DNA from: Apus apus
Lineage: Eukaryota; Chordata; Aves; Apodiformes; Apodidae
Assembly (NCBI RefSeq): GCF_020740795.1
Contig: NC_067282.1
Span: 175,402,274 to 175,466,273 of the forward strand
DNA length: 64,000 nt
Reading direction: 5' to 3'
Shown here piece by piece: positions 40,727-58,715 of the stretch. Position 1 is the first letter of the stretch. Each line of letters starts with the position of its first letter. The notes beneath the pieces were generated by a model that was not told the DNA's origin, ran no database searches, and worked only from the letters and a program-made list of their open reading frames with translations. Made by a program: the position numbers and the translations under genes.

Positions 40727-40741
40727 ATGAGCTGCAGCTGA
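40727..40741 (+). promoter_or_regulatory. Upstream ORF before the PRICKLE1 start
   Basis: A four-codon ORF (M-S-C-S, stop TGA) lies in the untranslated part of the first coding exon, in frame with the main ATG 36 bases downstream and closed by TGA and then TAA. Its own context is weak (T at -3). It is part of the mRNA only if the 40714 acceptor is used. Confidence 0.5.
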
Positions 40742-40762
40742 AATATTTAACACTTCACACTT

Positions 40763-48892
<8,130 letters not shown>

Positions 48893-50540
48893 TTTGATTT
48901 AACAGTTGGGAAGACCAGTCAACTCTGTAGCTACAGTTTGAACCACATCCTTTTATATTAATAATTGTACTTAGGCAAGTTGCTAAGGTTCTTAATGCTT
49001 TGCCAGTGTAAATGATAACCCTGCCAGAGTTTACATTGTACAAGTAACATCCACAGATGTCACCATGCCAAATGATGATCTGCTCAGATACTGCTAGGTT
49101 TACATACTATGTTTCAGCTGTCAAAATACTGCAGTTCTGGATACAGACCTTCTGTAGACATTTTATTTTATACTTGCTATTCACCTATGTTGAATTATCT
49201 GAGAGGGAATTCAACAAAGATCAACAAAATCATCAGCCCTGTGCTGTAGCTACATACACACAGGGTGAGCTTTGACTTTTACCTCTTGCCGCCAAGAAAA
49301 AGAAGGCTTTACACTGTGTCCTTTCTTCATTGGTAAAGGTCACTCTTTTTCCTTCAAGTTTCCCTATAAAAACTGGATTATTTTTTTTTTCTTTATTGCT
49401 CCTTTTCCAAAGAGCCCCACCTTTAAGGAGGCAAAAGCCAGAACTGAAATGCTGGAGGCCTTGATACATCCTAAAGCAGTGGTAAAAGGTTTATACATTT
49501 AACTTTCATGTTTTTCCCTCCACATTATTATTATTTTTTTTTAATTCCATCCTTCTGTAAGGTGTTTTTTTTGGTGCCTGTTTAAAGGAAGACACTAATT
49601 CAGCTGCTGCAGTTGGACTTAGCTGCCAGTGAGCGGTGATGGTTTTTATGCTGTGTCCCCCACCCCCCAGCAGCAAAAGAGAGAGATACAACTGCTGGAG
49701 TCCTTTGCTCAGGCATGTCACCCCATTTAAGTCAATGAATCTACTTATGTAAGAAATACTTTTATAAGGGCTTAAAGGATTAGGCTCCAGAATTGTATCC
49801 TTTCAAATGCATTATCCAGGTTTAAAAATGTATTAGCTGCAATTCTAAATCAAAAAAACATTGATATTTATAATGTAGTATTTCATAGGCTTAAATGTAT
49901 TCATAATTTAACAGTGCAAATACGAATGTACATATTGTACAGTTAAAATTTTAAAAGCTGAATATTTTTATATCCCTGAATTTGAAGAAATTTGTTACAA
50001 TATCAAACTAGATTTGTTAGGGGTTTAACAGCAGCGTTATGGATGAAATATTGCTTGTATTTTAGTCAGGGGTTTTAAGTTGAAAAATATTGAAAAATGT
50101 TTAGTGCAAAGCAGCTTAATTTTGTCTACTAGGTATTAAAAGCTCTGTATGCATGGTGGGGCTATGTAAATACTATCTAAACTATGGCCCTGTTAAACTT
50201 GCAAGTGTTATTTATGGGTCAAGCAAAATGTAAACTATATAAATGTAAAAACCACACAAGCCTAGAATATATCAGTACAACAAATATACAACTCCTGTGG
50301 ATGTGGGTTTGTTTTTTTTTTCTCATTATTGTTCCCTTCCTTTCCTAAAAATAGTTTCTGAAGTTCACCTACATTGAGGAAGAGATATGCTGGGTGGGTC
50401 TAGAAGGCAAGCCAGCAAAAAACTATAAACTAGTGGGTAATGTCACAAGTTGCCTTGAACTTGTACATGGAGCAGAAGCTATTTTAAGTTATAATAAACT
50501 TCCAGTGTTTTAAATAAAAGGCAGAAATTTGTTACTTGAA
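48893..50540 (+). other. PRICKLE1: PRICKLE1 3' UTR
   Basis: AT-rich sequence follows the stop with no other gene signal. Poly(A) signals AATAAA are at 50493-50498 and 50513-50518, with another at 50568-50573; cleavage is inferred at about 50.53 kb. Two Pumilio-type elements (TGTANATA) are at 49927-49934 and 50165-50172. The exact end is not proven, and earlier or later sites are possible. Confidence 0.7.
50493..50518 (+). terminator. Paired AATAAA polyadenylation signals of PRICKLE1
   Basis: Two canonical hexamers 20 bases apart, 1.6 kb after the PRICKLE1 stop. A third hexamer lies at 50568. Usage is inferred. Confidence 0.6.
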
Positions 50541-51982
50541 TTAACAGTGTCTCCTACCAATTAAGATAATAAATGTTAAAGCCATGGCTTTCTGACCACC
50601 TGAAGAAAGGTAATTAATGATGTAACAGATGCATCTTTCCAGAAAAGCCTGCCACATTGGACCAAGCTTGTCATTCTTGAGGGTGTAGAGGTTTTGGAAT
50701 AAAAGCACCTAGAAGTAAGGGACAGAACAGACACAGGGGTATTGGTTTACACCAAAGAAAATGAAGCTATTGCTAAGGCTAACAACTAGCAGTTACTTGC
50801 TTGTATTTTTCAGTGGAAAATAAGCTAAAGATCCTTTACTCCCAGAGGTGGTATTCAGCGTATAAGTCACTTTTCTAGTACAAACAAGTCTGTGTACATG
50901 AAAGCTGATCAAAGTAGTATCATGCTACATTGCATGGGCCAATGGGTGGCGCGTGGGATGCTTCCAGCTGGCGGGTTGCCCTGATGGCTTAGGCAGTAGT
51001 TGCTTTCCTAGCAGCCAAATGCCTGTTGTGCTTAAGTATATTACAGCAACCAGTCTGCCAAGACTTAACAGGACTTAAGGAGAGATGCTGACTTGCTCAA
51101 AAAAGTGATTGAGACCTTCCATTTTTACTTGCATTTCCAAATACAAGGAACCAGGAGCCTCAGGAATGAAATGCTCTGCTTGCTATTGCTGTGTCCTTTT
51201 TGGAGCAAGTAACTGTCTCATGGAGAAATGTCTCCACCAGTAGTTCTTCTGATCTTACACCATCTCCTGAGACATAGCATATGTACTCTCCCAAAGTGAA
51301 ATTCTTATAGAGTATTAGATGATAAAAGCTCTCCATAGATTGTTGCTTCTTAATACTTAAAAACACCACCACCACCAAGACCATCAAACAAAAACAAAGC
51401 CCCAAACTTTTTAACAGTGTCACTTAAAAACTATCTTCAGCATTAATGTTACCATTACCTTCTTCTAAACCTCAAACTAAATGAGTTGAAACATGTATCT
51501 CTTCCCCATGCCCTTACAGACAACCCAAGGATAACTCAGGGCTAAAGGTACCATTGCTGGGCCACTGTGACCTCTCTGCTCCTGTGAAGGCTCTAGATAC
51601 TTCAGAATGAGTGATGTAAATAATGACACTTCCACTCTCCCACCTCTGCTCCTTTATATCGTTATTTTTCAGCTGAAAACTCTGGCAGTGGACAGAGGAC
51701 TTGTCCTCAGTTTTACTCAGAAAAAAAAATCAGAGGCAGTTTGTCTGTGCAGGGGATAAATAATAAATAAATAAACTTCTTGTACATAGTGCTGCTCTCC
51801 TGCTGAACAGCAGCAACTCTTCCAGCCCCAGGCAGGAGCTCTGACCTGTCTTCCCTCAAGACCAAACTCAGGCAAGGAAGGTAGAGATTGCACAACATGA
51901 TGCCTAGGGGTACAGAGCTCCAGTGGATAAGGAGCTTGTTCAGAGCTAGTTCAGATACCTCTGCTCTGAGGCACATACATCT
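50541..51982. other. Intergenic DNA after PRICKLE1
   Basis: No gene signal; ends where the CR1 cluster begins. Confidence 0.6.
51757..51776 (+). repeat. (AAAT)n microsatellite
   Basis: Short aaat/aat units. Confidence 0.85.
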
Positions 51983-52084
51983 CATAGAATCAATCATAGA
52001 CTCATAGAATGGTTTGGGTTGGAAGGGACCTTAAAGATCATCTATTTCCAATCCCCTTGCATTGGCAGGGAGACTTCCCACTAG
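51983..52084 (-). mobile_element. CR1 3' end, first part of a split copy
   Basis: Begins with the reversed terminal repeat (catagaatcaatcatagac...) followed by ggtttgggttggaagggacc, the typical CR1 3' region read on the - strand. It stops in the CR1 segment cccactaga at 52084-52085, where a + strand CR1 fragment starts, and continues at 52264. Confidence 0.88.
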
Positions 52085-52263
52085 AGAGCACTGGAACAGG
52101 CTGCCCAGGGGGGTTGTGGAGTCTCCTTCACTGGAGACATTCAAAACCCACCTGGATGCGTTCTTGTGTGATGTGCTCTAGGTGACCCTGCTCTAGCAGG
52201 GGGGGTTGGACTAGATGATCTTTCGAGGTCCCTTCCAACCCCTAAGATTCTATGATTCTATGA
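52085..52263 (+). mobile_element. Short young CR1 3' fragment nested in another CR1
   Basis: About 180 bases of a + strand CR1 3' end: gcactggaacaggctgccca, then tggactagatgatctttcga, ending gattctatgattctatga. It closely matches the 3' end of the - strand copy at 54852-56107, so the two belong to the same subfamily. Heavily 5'-truncated. Confidence 0.9.
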
Positions 52264-52455
52264 TCAGGTTGCTCAGAGCTGTATCCAACCTGGCCTTGAA
52301 CACTCCCAGGGATGGGGCTTCCACAACTTCCCTGGATAAGCTGTTCCAGTGTCTTACCACCCTCATAGTGAAGAATTTCTTCCTTATTTCTAATATAATT
52401 TTCCCCTCTTCCAGTTTAAAGCCATTACCCCTTGTCTCACTACATGCCTATCTCC
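52264..52455 (-). mobile_element. CR1, second part of the split copy
   Basis: Continues the element of 51983-52084 in the same orientation: caggttgctcagagctgtat, then atccaacctggccttgaac and agtttaaagccattacccct. The join of the two parts falls inside a familiar CR1 phrase, so little was lost at the insertion point. Confidence 0.87.
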
Positions 52456-54179
52456 CTTACCTATGCTGAGCTGCAAGACCACAAGCAATTCAGAGCATCA
52501 GAAAACATTCAGAAAGCTTTGTTTTGCTGAGGACTGGACTGCTAAGAAACATTCATATCAGGGAAGAATTACAGGTCCTTGTAAGCACACTTAATGAAAG
52601 AAGGGGGTAACTAGTATTTTTATCCACTTTTACACACTAAGCTTAAAAATAGCAATACAACTTTGTTTCGCTTTTTTCAGATCAATGTAACCAAATTTTA
52701 CTTCATTATTATTTTTTAACACTTAGGATAGATGTTTCTAATTAATTCCTCCACCTGTGCTATACCCCAGTGGGATGGGGGAGAAAACTGGAAAAGTAAG
52801 AAAGGTTGAAATGAGGATAGTTCAGTAAGTAAAACAAACAAACCAACAAAAAAAAACAAAAACAAAAGATGCCAAGCGATACAGAAAAGCCCAGTTGCTC
52901 TGCACTAGCCACCTGTTAGTTGTATTAAGAAGCAGCTAACAACCAGCCAGTCCCTGAGTAACAGCAGCCCCAGGAAACTTACCCCCTTCTCCAGTTTTAT
53001 TGCTGAGCATGACGTCATGTAGTGCGGAATATCCCTTTGGTCAGTTGGGATCAGGTGTCCCCACTGTGTCGCCTCCAAACCTCTTGCCCACCCCCAGCCT
53101 ACTCGCTGGTGGGATGGTGTGAGCAGCAGCCAAGGCCCCCAGGCTGTGTAAGCACTGCTCAGCAGTAACTAAAACATCTGTGTGGTATCAACACAATTTT
53201 CAGCACCAATCCAAAGCATCCCACCACTGTACCTGCTACTACAAAGAAAATTAACTGTATCTCCCCCAAACCCAGTACAACCTTTCTGATAGCAAGAAAT
53301 ATTAGGGCAATAAATTATCCTCATCAAAAGAGGAAGCCTTGCACAGGCAGCAGGGCTACAAGGAACCAGTCCTTCTCCAATACATGGCATGAGCTCCTTT
53401 CATATCTATAGAATCATAGACTCATAGAATTGCTTAGCTTGGAAAAGACCTTTAACATCATCAAGTAACAGGTTTATTGTGGATTTTCACACTGCTTATG
53501 TTGTCAGTCAAAGCTGCCAACTCACCCAGGGAGGTTACAGATCCATTCAGAACTGCTGCAGCCTCAGCAGGCAGCACTGAATTGCCATGCTGCTTCCTTT
53601 CATTTCCGTTTTCCCTTTTAATTCTTTTAAGGGTAAATGCACATTAATGTGTGCTAGGAGTAAGGATTTTTTTCAGGAGGTCTTAAGGTGACCAAGAAAA
53701 CAAATTCCTCCAGCACAGCATCTGGTTCTTTCCACCAACACTCTTCCTACCTCTCTCCAGAAGCCCCATTCAGGCTGTCCATGAGACAAGGACAACTGTT
53801 TACACCAATATGAAATAAATCCAAATTATGTTTGGTTCTTCAGGAAGCAAGACTAAAAGCCATGTTTCTTTCTTAAGTTAAAGGATCAGCATATTATTTT
53901 ACTTACACCAACAAAAACCATACATCACAAAAGGTTAAATGTCAGTGTTCAACATAATAGCAAGTATTAAATGGAAAAGCAGTTACTTATCACTCATTAA
54001 TGTGAATTAAACCTTTCCCAGAAATAGCACTTACAAAAAAATTCAAAAGGCTCCTTAGTTCATGAGTAAAATGTAGTCCTTTAACAAAAAACCACAAAAC
54101 TAACAGATTAAGTAAAGGACAAGGTAACAACATTTTGAAAGATATTACTGATCTATTAGCTAATCTAAAAACCCAAAAA
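52456..54179. other. Intergenic DNA between CR1 copies
   Basis: Only the 58-base CR1 remnant at 53408 and A-rich stretches (for example 52837-52868) were recognised. Confidence 0.6.
53408..53465 (-). mobile_element. Very short CR1 3' remnant
   Basis: Reversed terminal repeat (atagaatcatagactcatag) followed by a decayed ttggaaaagacctttaacat stretch, about 58 bases in all. Confidence 0.75.
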
Positions 54180-54851
54180 TGACTGGGTGATGGGTCAGAT
54201 TCAGAGTAACAGCAAACAGGGCTGTGTCAGGCTGGCAGCTGCCAGTCACCAGTGGTGTTCTTAAAGGCTCAATTGTAGGGTCAGTGCTCTTTACTGTTTT
54301 TATAAATTACAAGACACAGGATTTGAATGTACATTAAGTTTACTCATGACACTAAACTAAGACGAACTGTTGACTCCCTTGAGAGAGATCTGGACAGACT
54401 GGAGAGCTGGGCAATCACAAAGCATACGAAATTTGACAAGAGCAAGTGCTGGATTCTCCACCTGGGACTGGGTAATCCTGGTTATATGTACAAACTGGGG
54501 GATGTGAAGCAGGTGAGCAACCCCATAGAGATCTAGGGGTTTGTATTGACAGCATGTTGAACGTGAATCAACAGTGTGCCCTGGCAGCCAAAAAAGTCCA
54601 ACTGTGTCCTGGGATGCAACAAGCACAGCATAGCTGGCTGGTCAAGGCAGGCAACTATCCCACTCTGCACAGCACTGGTGCAGCCCCACCTGGAGTGCTG
54701 TGTGCAGCTTTGGGCACCTCAGTATGAGAAGGATAGGAAACTACTGGAGGGAGACCAAGATAGTGAAAGACCCTGAGAGGAAGACTTATGAGGAGCAGCT
54801 GAGTCCCTTGGCTTGTTCAGCCTGGAGAAGAGAAGGCTGAGTGACCTCATT
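54180..54851 (+). mobile_element. Older CR1 LINE, left half of a split copy
   Basis: Degenerate + strand CR1 with stretches recognisable as the reverse-transcriptase palm and C-terminal region (GSVLG-like site at about 54250, a decayed HDTKL in place of ADDTKL at about 54345, DRLESW, LVQPHLECCVQLWAPQ at about 54685-54730). It breaks off at agtgacctcat where the - strand CR1 begins, and its sequence resumes at 56108. Confidence 0.85.
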
Positions 54852-56107
54852 CATAGAATCACAGAATCATAGAATCACAGGGGTTGGAAGGGACCTCGAA
54901 AGATCATCTAGTCCAACCCCCCCCGCCAGAGCAGGGTCACCTAGAGTACATCACACAGGAAGGCGTCCAGGCGGGTTTTGAATGTCTCCAGAGAAGGAGA
55001 CTCCACAGCCTCTCTGGGCAGCCTGTTCCAGTGCTCTGTCACTCTCACAGAAAAAAAAAAATTTCTGATATTCACCTTAAACCTCCTATGCTCCAATTTG
55101 TATCCATTACTCCTTGTCCTATCACTGGTCATCACTGAAAAAAGCTCAACACCATCTTCTTGACACTCACCCTTTATGTATTTGTAAACATCGATTAGGT
55201 CACCCCTCAGTCTCCTTTTCTCCAAACTAAAGAGACCCAGCTCTCTCAGCCTTTCCTCATAAGGGAGATGTTCCACTCCCTTAATCATCTTTGTGGCTCT
55301 GCGCTGGACTCTTTCAAGCAGTTCCCTGTCCTTCTTGAACTGAGGGGCCCAGAACTGGACACAATACTCCAGATGCGGCCTCACCAATGCAGAATAGAGG
55401 GGGAGGAGAACCTCTCTTGACCTACTAACCACACCCTTTCTAATACACCCCAGGATGCCATTGGCCTTCTTAGCCACAAGGGCAAATTGCTGGCTCATGG
55501 TCATCCTCCTGTCTACCAGGACCCCCAGATCCCTTTCACCTACACTGCTCTCCAGCAGGTCAGCCCCCAACCTGTACTGGTGCATGACATTTTTCTTCCC
55601 CAAATGCAAAACTCTACACTTGCCCTTGTTAAACTTCATCAGGTTTTTCCCCGCCCAAGTCTCCAGCCTGTCTAGGTCTCTCTGAATGGCAGCACAGCCT
55701 TCTGGTGTGTCAGCCACTCCTCCCAGCTTGGTGTCATCAGCAAACTTGCTGAGGGTACATTCTGTACCCTCATCCAGGTCGTTGATGAAGATGTTGAACA
55801 ACACTGGTCCCAGTACTGACCCCTGAGGGACTCCACTAGTCACAGGCCTCCAACTAGATTCTGCCCCATTGACTACAACTCTCTGACTTCTTCCTTTCAA
55901 CCAGTTCTTGATCCACCTCACTGCCTGATCATCAAACCCATACTTGATCAACTTATCTACAAGGATGCTGTGGGAGAGTCAAATGCTTTACTGAAATCAA
56001 GATAGACCACATCCACCGCTCTACCATCATCTATCCACCTAGTAATTTCCTCATAGAAGGCTATGAGGTTAGTCAAACATGACTTACCCTTGGTAAAACC
56101 ATGTTGC
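54852..56107 (-). mobile_element. CR1 LINE, young, 5'-truncated, inserted inside an older CR1
   Basis: On the - strand this copy runs from [19 protein letters not shown] and [11 protein letters not shown] (56100 down to about 55970) to an almost complete ORF2 C-terminus, open for 336 codons (55951-54941). That part includes [51 protein letters not shown] and [20 protein letters not shown]. Relative to other CR1 copies, four bases are missing just after the AFD codons (about 55973), giving a frameshift. The 3' terminus carries ATTCTATG/ATTCTGTG repeats at 54852-54880. The long open frame suggests a recent insertion. It lacks the 5' part of ORF2 and any ORF1. Confidence 0.94.
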
Positions 56108-56437
56108 AGCCTACAACTTCCTCTAGAGGGGCAGTGGAGGGGTAGGTGTGGATATCCTCTCTCTGGTGACCAGCAACAGGACACAGAGAAAAGGAATGAA
56201 GCTGCTTCAGGGGAAGTTCAAACTAGACATTAGGAAAAGATTCTTCATTGAAAGGGTGGTCAGTCACTGAATAGCCTCTCTGAGGAAGTGGTCACAGCCC
56301 CAAGCCTGTCAACAGTTCAGGGTGTGTCTGGATGATGATCTAAGTCATATGGTTTAGTTTTAGGTAGTACTGGGAGGAGCAGGGAGTTGGACTCAATAAT
56401 CTTTATGGGTCCCCTCCAACTTGAGTTACTATGATTG
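56108..56437 (+). mobile_element. Older CR1 LINE, right half of the split copy
   Basis: The sequence resumes with a CR1 segment at about 56110 (ctacaacttcc...), followed by agacattaggaaaagattct and a decayed 3' end (tccaacttgagttactatga) at about 56437. Together with 54180-54851 it forms one element split by the - strand CR1. Confidence 0.82.
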
Positions 56438-57259
56438 TAAGCTTTTCTTGAAAAATCAGATGCTTTTATCATAGTAAATTTAATCAGGCTTCTAACAAAG
56501 GAGACTTCTAACAAACTGTACAGTAATCGACATTTTTAATCAAAGCTATATGAAGCATGATATCAGTATTTTTTTCATTAGCATTTCTAACCCAAAGCAG
56601 AAACTCTGATGGAACACCCTAAAGACTCTCAGTCCTGTAGGCAAGTAGTGAAGTGCTGTAGTTAATGCTCCTGCTTCTGTGAAGCCTGTGCTTTGCCTGT
56701 GGTTTCATAAGCAGTCTCTGTAAACCAGGTTGTTGCCAGAAGGGGCAGATCAGGTCTAGCTACTGTGCCACAACAGGTTGCCTCTCACCCCCTCTCTCCC
56801 TCCCCGAATTAGCATTCCGTAGTATCCATGAGCTGATTCCCACTCACTGTGCAGCCCACACAATCCCAGGTGCCAACAAGGTAAGTTGCAGGTCATCTCC
56901 TTCGAGTAATATGAACTCTTAGAAACCAACAAGAGACAACTGTAAAACCACACCCTACTGACATTAAAAATAATCAAGCATCTCAAGAATCTGATGTTAC
57001 ACATTTAATATACCGTATCAAGATTTGCATGTGTAAGATGCTGTGATACATACAGTACCTTGTACATGCAAAATCATTGCTATTCCTTTTACTTCTCTGC
57101 ACACCATTCTGATGAAATCAGAAAAGCTATCTTGGTAAGGGGGCTGAATTCACTGGCTTTCTAATTTAAAAATACTGTGGCCTTCAGAAACCACAAGCTT
57201 TAGTCGTTAGTCCTTTTACAGACTTTTTCATGTTTGTAAATGCAAATGTATACCAATCA
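56438..57259. other. Intergenic DNA between the CR1 cluster and PPHLN1
   Basis: No repeat or coding signal recognised. It could be distal PPHLN1 3' UTR. Confidence 0.5.
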
Positions 57260-58505
57260 ATCATGCTTAAATTTACCTCTTCATGATTATGAACTCAAAT
57301 TACGCTTTTTATGAAACATTTGTGAAAACCAGCATCTTATTAAATGTAAAACTGTACATAATCCAATACTCAGGAAACTGCCAATGAGTCCTAAATATTT
57401 TTCATCTCTGAAAAGTAAACACATACCACTAGCAGCCTCTTGACTTTTCTAAACCACTGTTCCCCAACTACAAGTCACTCTCTCAAGTAAAAAATGGCTC
57501 CACACATTACACAGAAACCACCTGGGTGTGAAATAATGATGAATTTGGGGTCTTAAGGTTCAACTTCACATTACACCTAATCCAAAGCAACTTGGAGTTA
57601 CTAAGGAGACAGTCTTGCTTGTTTTTCTTGTCCCACCTTGGCACTCCAAATTCCTGCTCCTTCTTGATGTCAGAAACAAAGATTACACACAGCCTCCATG
57701 GAAGAAAAGTGGTGATAAGGCAAAAGTGGGGAGAGGGAGGGAGTAGAAGGGACCTTTCTCTTCTCAGCAGCTGCCTGCAGTTACATTCTGGAAGGTGTAG
57801 TAAAAAATGTAACAAAGGAAACATTTAGTAGCAAATAGTAACCAAAAAATGGATTTCATAATTCTGCTTACTAGCAACGACTCATGATATGGAAAACACC
57901 AACATTTAAAAGGCAGAATTAGAAAAAAATTCAGCACTTCTTGTATCAAGTAGCTAGAATCGCTCTGCCAGTCAAGAGACCAGAGAAAACCTCTAGTGTA
58001 ATTTAACAGAATGAATCTAAAGTTTAAAATTAAACTGTAATAAATAATTTAAATTATAATTGCAAACAATTTTTCAAGTCTTCCCTTCCTATAGTATATA
58101 TAAAACCAAGACATTTCTGCACAGTTTGAGGCATGAAGAGCGGCTTCTTGTTATTTTAATAAAAAATAGTGTTTGAAGTTACACTTACAGACATCAAAAC
58201 ATAAGTGTACGTACATAGAACTGAACATTTTTTCAGTAACGGTGTAAAGGTTTCAAAAATAGTTTGTAACTTTGCAAGATTCTTGAAAGAACATCCTTTC
58301 AAAGGAATATACATCAACAAGTAACAGGTAGGAAGAATACAATTGTGGAGACCACAGTGAACAAGATACAGCCACCTGAGCTACTATGGAGGAGTGCAGG
58401 CCTTGGGTTCAAATCTCCAACAAGATCTCTTCTTTCCCCTCAAAAAGCAGATATATTTATTATGGCATACACAATGCAAAGGATCTATAAAGCATATTTT
58501 TGTCC
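57260..58505 (-). other. Probable PPHLN1 3' UTR / downstream DNA
   Basis: AT-rich, CR1-free sequence follows the PPHLN1 stop on the - strand. A - strand AATAAA lies at 58461-58456, only 45 bases past the stop, and an ATTAAA at 58160-58155. Which site is used, and so the extent of the UTR, cannot be decided here. Confidence 0.4.
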
Positions 58506-58715
58506 TTAGTATGAGCCCTCTTTGAAGGATTCTGATAGATCTTGATTGGCAGCATCATACTGAGCAATGAAATGTTTGAGTTCTTCAATGCATCGCTCAC
58601 CTATTTCATGCAAATTCTGCCGCAGGGCAAACTGAATGGACTTCTCTAATGATGGATCTTTATCAATTAGCATCTTCACTACCATGCCAAAGGTTTCACA
58701 GTCTTGTCTGTAGAT
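58506..58715 (-). CDS. PPHLN1: PPHLN1 last coding exon (partial gene), 69 codons plus stop
   Basis: Periphilin-1 is a nuclear protein and a subunit of the HUSH silencing complex with TASOR and MPP8; its C-terminal helical coiled coil dimerises and binds TASOR. On the - strand, an acceptor ...gtttctag (AG at 58717-58716) is followed in phase 0 by an open frame that starts IYRQDCETFGMVVKMLIDKD, continues SIQFALRQNLHEIGERCIEE and KHFIAQYD, and ends ESFKEGSY before TAA at 58508-58506. This matches the remembered C-terminus of vertebrate periphilin-1, with the last ten or so residues divergent. It faces PRICKLE1 tail to tail. Upstream exons would lie beyond 58716 and none was recognised before the window edge. 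This exon is too short to stand out as a long ORF. Confidence 0.93.
   Translation of the reverse strand: MYRQDCETFGMVVKMLIDKDPSLEKSIQFALRQNLHEIGERCIEELKHFIAQYDAANQDLSESFKEGSY

Noticed and set aside
54941..55951. 336-codon reverse-transcriptase frame as a host gene
   Set aside because: CR1 ORF2 fragment with a 5' truncation and a CR1 terminal repeat; no sign of domestication.
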